From Clostridiales bacterium (GTDB lineage: Bacteria > Bacillota_A > Clostridia > Christensenellales > CAG-917): 5,868 bases of DNA. Of this stretch, positions 1-4,443 are shown piece after piece. Below the pieces are notes generated by a model that saw only the letters and a program-made list of their open reading frames with translations, was not told the origin of the DNA and made no database searches. The position numbers were made by a program, and so were the translations under genes. The stretch covers positions 1 through 5,868 of the forward strand of contig JAITEJ010000144.1 of the NCBI GenBank assembly GCA_031282095.1. Direction: 5' to 3'. Position 1 is the stretch's first letter, and each line of letters opens with the position of its first letter.

Positions 1-354
1 AGTTTCCATATGAATTTAAACGAACTCGCCACCGCCGTCAGCAACAAACTTCCGATCGTAACCGTACTTTTAGATAACAACGCTTTGGGTATGGTTCGGC
101 AATGGCAGACGATGTTTTACGGCGGACGATATTCGGAAACTACACTTTCAAGACGCACCGATTACGTAAAGCTTGCCGAAGCTTTCGGAGCCAAAGGATT
201 TGGGGCGGAAACGCCTGAGGAACTGACAAATGCTTTGAACGCGGCGCGGGACGCCGGCGGTCCCGTTTTGATCAGATGCGCGGTGGACGCGGACGAAAAC
301 GTATTTCCGATGATTCCGCCGGGAGGTACTGTCAGCGATATAATCATTCGCTAG
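1..354 (+). CDS. ilvB: Acetolactate synthase (AHAS) large subunit, C-terminal part (5' truncated by window edge)
   Basis: This is the C-terminal 117 residues of the thiamin-diphosphate enzyme that condenses two pyruvates to 2-acetolactate, or pyruvate plus 2-oxobutanoate to 2-aceto-2-hydroxybutanoate, the first common step of valine/leucine/isoleucine synthesis. The frame is open from base 1. The first visible residues, Ser-Phe-His-Met-Asn, continue the GDGSF block of the ThDP motif, and the motif's terminal Asp-Asn-Asn lies at visible residues 25-27. The family signature GMVRQWQ follows at 30-36; its Trp matches the position known from herbicide-resistant plant AHAS. The tail holds FPMIPPGG, typical of large-subunit C-termini. 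The internal ATG at base 10 falls inside the ThDP domain and is not the true start. The small subunit ilvN follows after an unusually long 359-bp repeat-filled spacer. The protein ends with three isoleucines and an Arg before TAG. Identity is secure; only the 5' part is unseen. Confidence 0.95.
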   Translation, partial: SFHMNLNELATAVSNKLPIVTVLLDNNALGMVRQWQTMFYGGRYSETTLSRRTDYVKLAEAFGAKGFGAETPEELTNALNAARDAGGPVLIRCAVDADENVFPMIPPGGTVSDIIIR

Positions 355-410
355 AGATTACCCGCGTAATGAAGATTCGGAATTTCCACCTGCAAGTCTA
401 CGAAAGGCGC

Positions 411-664
411 GCGTTTCGGGCTCCCGCGCATCCGTCGGCAGGTGTTAACCCTGTAATATTCGGACTGCACGCGGTTCCGGCTGCCGGTTTCCTCGCATCT
501 GCCGACAGGTGTTGACTATATGTTAGGAATGCACGCGTTCCGAAAACCGCCCTCGCGCATCAGTCGCAGGATGTTAATCCTGTCATATTCGGACTGCACA
601 CATTCCGGTTGCCGATTAACTCGCGTTCGCCGGCAGACGTTGATACGGTCATATTCGGGTCATG
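411..664 (+). repeat. Four degenerate tandem copies of a ~64-bp unit in the ilvB-ilvN spacer
   Basis: The 359-bp spacer between ilvB and ilvN contains no supported gene. It holds four head-to-tail diverged copies: 411-470, 471-534, 535-599 and 600-664 (60, 64, 65 and 65 bp). Shared blocks, in order, are TTCCGG, then CTCGC or GCGCA, then CGGCAGGTGTT-like, then TGTCATATTCGGACTGCAC-like. Copies 1 and 3 share ATATTCGGACTGCAC exactly. A partial earlier copy may lie at about 357-395, where TTA-CCC-GTAAT-ATTCGGA recurs with small indels. The unit lengths are not all multiples of three, so this is not a protein repeat. The ilvN reading frame happens to stay open back through the last copy, but the ribosome site puts the start at 714. 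There is a weak resemblance to the end of ilvB (CCGCCGGGAGGTACT at 316-330 against CCGTCGGCAGGTGTT at 432-446, 11 of 15). Function unknown. Confidence 0.8.
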
Positions 665-700
665 TATTTCGGTGTTGTCAAGGACGCCGATAATAAATAA

Positions 701-705
701 AAGGA
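701..705 (+). promoter_or_regulatory. Ribosome binding site of ilvN
   Basis: AAGGA lies 8 bases before the ATG at 714. This site, together with the fact that the ACT-domain fold begins immediately after that ATG, sets the ilvN start at 714. The same frame is open back to an ATG at 609, but that upstream stretch is repeat sequence. Confidence 0.75.
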
Positions 706-713
706 AAAACAAT

Positions 714-1232
714 ATGAAAAACAATAAATTTACGATTTTTATGTTGGTTGAAAACAAACACGGCGTCCTGAACAGGATTTCCGGGTTATTCGCCAAGCGC
801 GCTTATAATATCGATAATTTGAGCGTCGGCGCGACGGATAATCCCGAAATATCGCGTATGACCGTCGTCGTGGAGTGCGAAGAGCAACTTTTGGAACAGA
901 TCATCGAACAGCTGAAAAAATTAGTGGACGTCATCGCGGTGGAAAATACAGCGCCTTCATGCGCAGTTATGCGGGAACTTATGCTCATAAAGGTGAGGCA
1001 TAATTCCGGCAATTTTACGCAGCTGACGGGAGTTATACACGATATATTTCGCGGCAAAATTGTGGATATAAACGCCGATTCCGTCATTGCGGAGATAACC
1101 GGTCCTGAGGAAAAGCTTGACGCCTTTATAGGCTTTGCCAAACCTTTCGGCATAATAGAGCTTGCCAGAACGGGCGTTACGGCGTTGAACAGAGGCAGCC
1201 GCGCGCTGTACGACGGCAGTGACGAGGGGTAA
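714..1232 (+). CDS. ilvN: Acetolactate synthase small (regulatory) subunit
   Basis: A 172-residue regulatory subunit that binds the IlvB catalytic subunit, raises its activity and confers feedback inhibition by valine. An N-terminal ACT domain (about residues 5-77) is followed by the small-subunit C-terminal domain (about 85-160), with the usual MRELMLIKV start and a LARTG block near its end. The allosteric loop Glu-Asn-Lys-His-Gly-Val-Leu places Asn14 and Gly17, and Tyr-Asn-Ile-Asp places Asn32. These match the valine-site Asn11, Gly14 and Asn29 of E. coli IlvH, so valine sensitivity is likely retained (inference). Length is normal for the short bacterial form, which is called ilvN or ilvH depending on the organism. 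The start at 714 is chosen for its AAGGA site; the longer frame from 609 would translate repeat DNA. The last 17 codons appear again, decayed, in the spacer downstream. Confidence 0.95.
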   Translation: MKNNKFTIFMLVENKHGVLNRISGLFAKRAYNIDNLSVGATDNPEISRMTVVVECEEQLLEQIIEQLKKLVDVIAVENTAPSCAVMRELMLIKVRHNSGNFTQLTGVIHDIFRGKIVDINADSVIAEITGPEEKLDAFIGFAKPFGIIELARTGVTALNRGSRALYDGSDEG

Positions 1233-1270
1233 TTTTTCGTTGAACGCGTCATAGGTGCTTAACGTTAAGC

Positions 1271-1437
1271 GGCGTTAAGCGGAAACATTCGCGCGCCGTA
1301 CGCCAGGGGCGGCATTCGGTTCCGTTCGGCGACGGTTGGACACGCAAGGAAACCTCCGCGCGCCGCACAATGGCGGCGGCGCGGCATTCCCGCAGAATGT
1401 CACAGCGGTCGCAAAGCGAAAAAAATCCGTTCGGCGA
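1271..1437 (+). repeat. Degenerate repeats in the ilvN-ilvA spacer, including decayed copies of the ilvN 3' end
   Basis: The 262-bp spacer has no supported gene. Bases 1271-1309 align without gaps to the ilvN tail at 1181-1219, 27 of 39 identical, at an offset of exactly 90 bp. Read in the ilvN frame the copy keeps Ala-Leu, Arg-Ala and Tyr at the matching places, but the stop is lost. A second partial copy at about 1345-1377 resembles the first: GGAAAC, then CGCGCGCCG, then CAC. Other direct repeats are CGCGCGCCG at 1290 and 1357, GCGGCATTC at 1309 and 1381, and TCCGTTCGGCGA at 1321 and 1426, in the same order in both halves. This suggests a diverged larger unit with indels. At its left edge, CGTTAAGCGG occurs twice in perfect tandem (1263-1282), and CTTAACGTTAAG (1259-1270) is a perfect palindrome. 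Origin as tail duplications is inferred. Confidence 0.65.
1356..1400 (+). other. Two adjacent potential RNA hairpins in the ilvN-ilvA spacer
   Basis: GCGCCGC at 1360-1366 can pair with GCGGCGC at 1376-1382, and the stem may extend to 1356/1384 with a bulge. Just after it, CATTC at 1385-1389 can pair with GAATG at 1395-1399 around a 5-base loop. No T-run follows, so this is not an intrinsic terminator. It might act as an RNA stability or processing element, or simply be a by-product of the GC-rich repeats. Only the complementarity is seen; any role is a guess. Confidence 0.35.
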
Positions 1438-1494
1438 TAGACGGAGACGCCTAACAAAGCCCTATAAACCTATTGTAAAAAGGATAAGAAACAT

Positions 1495-2700
1495 ATGGAA
1501 CTGACCGACGTAGTAAAAGCAAAAAAACGCTTATCGGGCGTGATACACAACATACCTTTGGAGCACTCGGCGCGTTTTTCGGAAATATCCGGCGGTAACG
1601 TGTTTTTAAAGTGCGAGCACAGGCAGTTGACGGGATCGTTTAAGGTGCGCGGCGCGTACAACAAGACGGCGGTTTTAAAGGAGCGCGGGGGCGTGGAGCG
1701 CGTAATCGCCGCCAGTGCTGGAAATCACGCGCAAGGGGTGGCGTTCGCCGCGCGCGAAAACGGCATAAAAGCGACAATCGTCATGCCCCGCAGCACTCCC
1801 ATAGTTAAGGTGTCCGCGACGGAGGGGTATGGGGCGGAGGTATTGCTTTACGGCAATTGCTACGATGACGCACATCAAAAGGCGCTGGAAATTCAGGATG
1901 AAACGGGAGCCGAGTTTATAGAAGCCTTCGACGACGACGACGTTATCGCGGGGCAAGGAACTCTCGGTTTGGAGATATTAAACGAGCTGGAGGACGTCGA
2001 CGTGATTGTCGTTCCCGCGGGCGGGGGCGGACTTCTTGCGGGCGTAGCGAAAACTATCAAAAGCTTGAAGCCCGGTGTGAGAGTAATAGGAGTTCAGGCG
2101 GCTAAGGCCGACGCTATCAGACGTTCATTTGACGAAAAACGGCTTTTAAGTCTTGATAACATATATACTATTGCCGACGGCATAGCCGTCAAAAAACCGG
2201 GCGGACGGACTTTCGGAATAATAAGGGATTTTGCGGACGAGGTGGTGACGGTGACCGACGAGGAAATCGCGTCGACAATAATCGACCTCATCGAACGTAC
2301 GAAACAGGTTGTCGAGCCCGCGGGCGCCGCGGGATTGGCGGCGGTTTTGCACGGGAAAACGGAGTTGAAAGGACTGAACGTCGCCTGCGTATTGTCAGGC
2401 GGAAATATTGATGTGGGATTCGTCCACAAGATCATAGAAAAGGGTCTGATTCAGCGCGGGCGCGAACTGCATTTGTCCATTCTTGTCAATGACGCGCCCG
2501 GAAACCTCGCTAAAATATCCGGCATAATGGGAGAGGCTTACGCCAATATCACTTCGGTACGCTACGACAGAGCCGTGGCGGAAATACATCTTAACGAGGT
2601 TATTCTTCATATAACCTGCGAGGTGAGCGGCAAGGAGCACGGCGAGCGGCTGATAAGGCGTCTTTCGGATGCCGGATTTAAGCTGTTACAGCCGAAATGA
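1495..2700 (+). CDS. ilvA: Threonine ammonia-lyase (threonine dehydratase), one ACT domain
   Basis: A 401-residue PLP enzyme converting threonine to 2-oxobutanoate and ammonia, the entry to isoleucine synthesis. It has a fold-type II catalytic domain (about 1-320) and a single C-terminal ACT domain (about 324-398). Visible motifs are SFKVRGA with the Schiff-base Lys50, SAGNHAQG (74-81), the phosphate-binding GGGGL loop (175-179) and SGGN (301-304). Length and the single short ACT domain fit the medium-length, one-C-terminal-domain threonine ammonia-lyase type rather than the roughly 510-residue E. coli IlvA with a larger regulatory region. This type includes both biosynthetic and catabolic enzymes; the operon argues for the biosynthetic role. 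The ATG at 1495 is preceded by AAGGA at 1480-1484, and the N-terminus matches the family. The stop TGA at 2698 is in the same frame as downstream ridA. Allosteric effectors cannot be read from the sequence. Confidence 0.95.
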   Translation: MELTDVVKAKKRLSGVIHNIPLEHSARFSEISGGNVFLKCEHRQLTGSFKVRGAYNKTAVLKERGGVERVIAASAGNHAQGVAFAARENGIKATIVMPRSTPIVKVSATEGYGAEVLLYGNCYDDAHQKALEIQDETGAEFIEAFDDDDVIAGQGTLGLEILNELEDVDVIVVPAGGGGLLAGVAKTIKSLKPGVRVIGVQAAKADAIRRSFDEKRLLSLDNIYTIADGIAVKKPGGRTFGIIRDFADEVVTVTDEEIASTIIDLIERTKQVVEPAGAAGLAAVLHGKTELKGLNVACVLSGGNIDVGFVHKIIEKGLIQRGRELHLSILVNDAPGNLAKISGIMGEAYANITSVRYDRAVAEIHLNEVILHITCEVSGKEHGERLIRRLSDAGFKLLQPK

Positions 2701-2757
2701 CCCGTGCCCGGAAAGTTTTTTAAGGCGGCGGATATAAAAAATAAAAATACAACCTTT

Positions 2758-2764
2758 AAGGAGG
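2758..2764 (+). promoter_or_regulatory. Strong Shine-Dalgarno deciding the ridA start
   Basis: AAGGAGG lies 8 bases before a TTG at 2773. It is the best ribosome site in the window. It sets the ridA start at TTG 2773 rather than the in-frame GTG at 2704, whose upstream bases are the end of ilvA and include no AAGGA-like site. Confidence 0.8.
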
Positions 2765-2772
2765 ACATAAAA

Positions 2773-3159
2773 TTGAAAGAAGAGATTAAAACCACAAACG
2801 CACCCGGAGCAATCGGTCCATATTCGCAGGGAATATCGGCGAACGTTACGGGGGGACTAATGTTTTTGTCCGGGCAAATACCCGTAAATCCCGCGGACGG
2901 AATAGTTCCCGACGGTATTGAGGCGCAGACGCGCCGGGTGTTCGCCAACATAAAAGCAATTCTGGAAAGTCAGAACGGCAATATGAACGATATAGTAAAA
3001 ACGACGGTGTTTATGAAAAATCTCGGTGATTTCGCCGTTATGAACTCCGTTTATGCCGAGCAGTTTGAAGAACCATACCCGGCGCGAAGCACCGTCGAGG
3101 TCGCCGCGCTGCCCAAGGGCGTGCTGATCGAAATAGAAGTTATAGCTTTAAAATCATAA
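2773..3159 (+). CDS. ridA: 2-iminobutanoate/2-iminopropanoate deaminase (RidA/YjgF family)
   Basis: A 128-residue RidA, a small trimeric cytosolic enzyme. It hydrolyses the reactive enamine/imine intermediates released by PLP dehydratases such as IlvA and so protects other PLP enzymes. The start is the TTG at 2773, with AAGGAGG 8 bases upstream. From this start the protein has the normal family length, and the substrate-carboxylate-binding arginine of the YPARSTVEV motif falls at residue 105, the same number as in E. coli RidA. Other family blocks are GAIGPYSQG (12-20), SGQIPVNP (33-40), DIVKTTVFMKNL (73-84) and the terminal IEIEVIAL, including Glu120. Its place directly after ilvA fits its known job of hydrolysing the 2-aminocrotonate/2-iminobutanoate that IlvA makes. 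It shares the ilvA frame: no stop lies between the ilvA TGA and the ridA start, so a longer GTG-started form from 2704 is possible but less likely. Confidence 0.94.
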   Translation: MKEEIKTTNAPGAIGPYSQGISANVTGGLMFLSGQIPVNPADGIVPDGIEAQTRRVFANIKAILESQNGNMNDIVKTTVFMKNLGDFAVMNSVYAEQFEEPYPARSTVEVAALPKGVLIEIEVIALKS

Positions 3160-3196
3160 AAATCACGTGAAAATAAAAAAATGAGGTAAAAAAAAT

Positions 3197-4192
3197 ATGG
3201 CTACTCTGTATTATGAAAAAGATTGCGATTTAAATTTTCTTAAGGAAAAAACCGTGGCGGTTATAGGCTACGGAAGTCAGGGACACGCGCACGCGCTGAA
3301 TTTGCACGACAGCGGCGTGAAAGTTTTAGTCGGGCTGTACGAGGGCTCGCCGTCATTCGCCAAGGCGCGCGGCGCGGGATTGGAAGCGGTTACGACTCCC
3401 GAAGCCGTGCAAAGAGCCGACGTCATCATGATTTTGGTTAACGATGAAAAACAAGCCGCACTTTATGAAAGCGACATTAAACCGTATCTGTCCGGGGGCA
3501 AAACGCTGGCGTTCGCGCATGGTTTCAATATCCATTACAAGCAGATCGTGCCGCCCGCGGATGTGGATGTAATCATGATCGCTCCAAAAGGTCCGGGGCA
3601 TACGGTTCGGTCGCAATTTCTGGAGGGGCGCGGCGTTCCCGACCTTGTCGCGGTATATCGGGACGCGTCCGGTAACGCTCTGAAGACTTCATTGGCTTAT
3701 GCCGCCGGTATAGGCGGCGCGCGCGCGGGCGTTTTGCTGACCACTTTCAAGGAGGAAACGGAAACCGATCTTTTCGGAGAGCAAACGGTGCTTTGCGGCG
3801 GTGTGACCGCGCTCATGAAAGCCGGATTCGACACGCTCGTCGCGGCGGGCTATCAGCCGGAAAGCGCGTATTTCGAGTGCGTTCACGAATTGAAATTGAT
3901 TGTCGATTTAATCGCGCAAGGCGGAATGTCCTTTATGCGCTATTCGATAAGCGACACCGCGGAATACGGCGATTACACCGTCGGCGAACGCATCATAACG
4001 GACGCCGTGAGAGCGGAGATGAGGCAGGTTTTAAAAGAAATTCAAGACGGCACTTTCGCGTTCAAATGGATAAACGAGAACAAAAAAGGCAGAGCGGAAT
4101 TCACTAAAATGCGTGAGGCCGCGCAAACCGCTCAGGTGGAGACCGTGGGAAAGGATCTGCGCGCCAAATTCAACTGGAGCCCGAAAAAATAA
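3197..4192 (+). CDS. ilvC: Ketol-acid reductoisomerase, class I (short form)
   Basis: A 331-residue enzyme that isomerises and reduces 2-acetolactate or 2-aceto-2-hydroxybutanoate to the 2,3-dihydroxy acids, using Mg2+ and NAD(P)H. The N-terminal Rossmann domain has [13 protein letters not shown] (24-36), catalytic-region His108, and KGPGH (131-135). The C-terminal helical domain holds the metal-ligand block [14 protein letters not shown] with Asp191 and Glu195, then [12 protein letters not shown] and SISDTAEYG. Length is that of the short class I form, without the duplicated domain of the E. coli and plant enzymes. The cofactor loop reads [12 protein letters not shown] (46-57); Ser51 and Ser53 favour NADPH, but the Arg often seen before them is Tyr48, so preference is uncertain. 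The ATG at 3197 has GAGGT at 3183-3187. The gene lies 37 bp after ridA. Its last codons, ending SPKK-stop, recur twice in the downstream spacer. Confidence 0.96.
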   Translation: MATLYYEKDCDLNFLKEKTVAVIGYGSQGHAHALNLHDSGVKVLVGLYEGSPSFAKARGAGLEAVTTPEAVQRADVIMILVNDEKQAALYESDIKPYLSGGKTLAFAHGFNIHYKQIVPPADVDVIMIAPKGPGHTVRSQFLEGRGVPDLVAVYRDASGNALKTSLAYAAGIGGARAGVLLTTFKEETETDLFGEQTVLCGGVTALMKAGFDTLVAAGYQPESAYFECVHELKLIVDLIAQGGMSFMRYSISDTAEYGDYTVGERIITDAVRAEMRQVLKEIQDGTFAFKWINENKKGRAEFTKMREAAQTAQVETVGKDLRAKFNWSPKK

Positions 4193-4204
4193 GCCCGGTA
4201 AAAA

Positions 4205-4255
4205 ACGGCGGACGGAGATATATGCGCCGAACGCAAGCGAAGCCCAAAGAAATAA
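4205..4255 (+). repeat. 51-bp direct repeat, copy 1; resembles the 3' end of ilvC
   Basis: Together with 4292-4342 this forms a pair of 51-bp direct repeats, 45 of 51 identical with no gaps, 87 bp apart. Both contain TATGCGCCGAACGCAAGCG exactly. Read in the ilvC frame (63 bp, i.e. 21 codons, after the ilvC tail) this copy gives Thr-Ala-Asp-Gly-Asp-Ile-Cys-Ala, then four changed residues, then Ser-Pro-Lys-Lys and TAA. The ilvC end reads Thr-Val-Gly-Lys-Asp-Leu-Arg-Ala, four other residues, Ser-Pro-Lys-Lys, TAA. Ungapped nucleotide identity to ilvC 4142-4192 is about 33 of 51. I read it as a decayed tandem duplicate of the gene tail; the copy itself has no start and is not a gene. Confidence 0.8.
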
Positions 4256-4273
4256 AACAAATCGGTAATGCGG

Positions 4274-4342
4274 AAAACCGCGTAGGCGGAGACGGCGGGC
4301 GGAGATCTATGCGCCGAACGCAAGCGCAGTCCTAAAAAATAA
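4274..4342 (+). repeat. Direct repeat, copy 2; longer decayed copy of the ilvC 3' end
   Basis: This copy aligns ungapped to ilvC 4124-4192 at an offset of 150 bp (50 codons), about 49 of 69 bases identical, covering the last 22 codons and the stop. The ilvC CAG codon has become TAG at 4283-4285; after it come Ala-Glu-Thr-Ala-Gly-Gly-Asp-Leu and, at the end, Ser-Pro-Lys-Lys-TAA, as in IlvC. The part from 4292 is the 51-bp repeat shared with 4205-4255. A short GCGG-AAAA-CCGC hairpin (4270-4281) spans its left edge. The rest of the 251-bp ilvC-ilvD spacer (4343-4443) holds no gene. It contains GTTATATGC-AAGCGG at 4351-4365, possibly a further eroded copy, and inverted repeats in which CCGCTT (4391-4396) could pair with either AAGCGG (4360-4365) or, in part, GCGG (4384-4387). 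Confidence 0.8.
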
Positions 4343-4426
4343 GACGACGCGTTATATGCAAGCGGATTTATTGCAGGGCTCAGGCGGGAACCGCTTTAAG
4401 GCTCTCATATCTTATCGAAAGGCAAA

Positions 4427-4431
4427 AAGGA
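4427..4431 (+). promoter_or_regulatory. Ribosome binding site of ilvD
   Basis: AAGGA lies 12 bases before the ATG at 4444, somewhat far but consistent with the other genes. The surrounding AAAAAGGATAA (4424-4434) is identical to the sequence before ilvA (1477-1487). The downstream protein begins with the family's N-terminal block directly from this ATG. Confidence 0.6.
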
Positions 4432-4443
4432 TAAAACGGAAAA

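Noticed and set aside
276..515. 79-residue plus-strand ORF overlapping the ilvB end
   Set aside because: It overlaps ilvB in another frame and runs into the repeat array, whose unit lengths are not all multiples of three; no ribosome site or family resemblance.
411..664. CRISPR array
   Set aside because: The units are contiguous and diverged throughout, without identical short repeats alternating with unique spacers.
662..700. Twelve-residue ORF (MYFGVVKDADNK) ending just before the ilvN ribosome site, as a possible attenuator leader peptide
   Set aside because: It has only two valines and no run of Ile/Leu/Val codons, no good ribosome site, and no terminator/antiterminator pair follows.
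355..713. T-box or other BCAA riboswitch upstream of ilvN
   Set aside because: No T-box sequence (AGGGTGGNACCGCG-like) and no T-tailed terminator stem; the stretch is tandem repeat DNA inside the operon.
803..1252. 149-residue minus-strand ORF
   Set aside because: Antisense shadow of ilvN; no independent support.
1259..1270. CTTAACGTTAAG palindrome as an operator
   Set aside because: It overlaps a 10-bp tandem duplication within repeat DNA and is not associated with a recognisable promoter; coincidence is likely.
1321..1437. Reverse-complement link between the TCCGTTCGGCGA repeats and CGCCGAACG in the ilvC-ilvD repeats, as a shared genome-wide element
   Set aside because: Only nine bases are shared in a CG-rich context; not enough without the rest of the genome.
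4132..4323. 63-residue minus-strand ORF with an internal repeat (FFGL-like blocks)
   Set aside because: The apparent repeat is the reverse-strand reading of the ilvC tail and its two downstream copies; it is informative about the DNA repeat but is not a gene.
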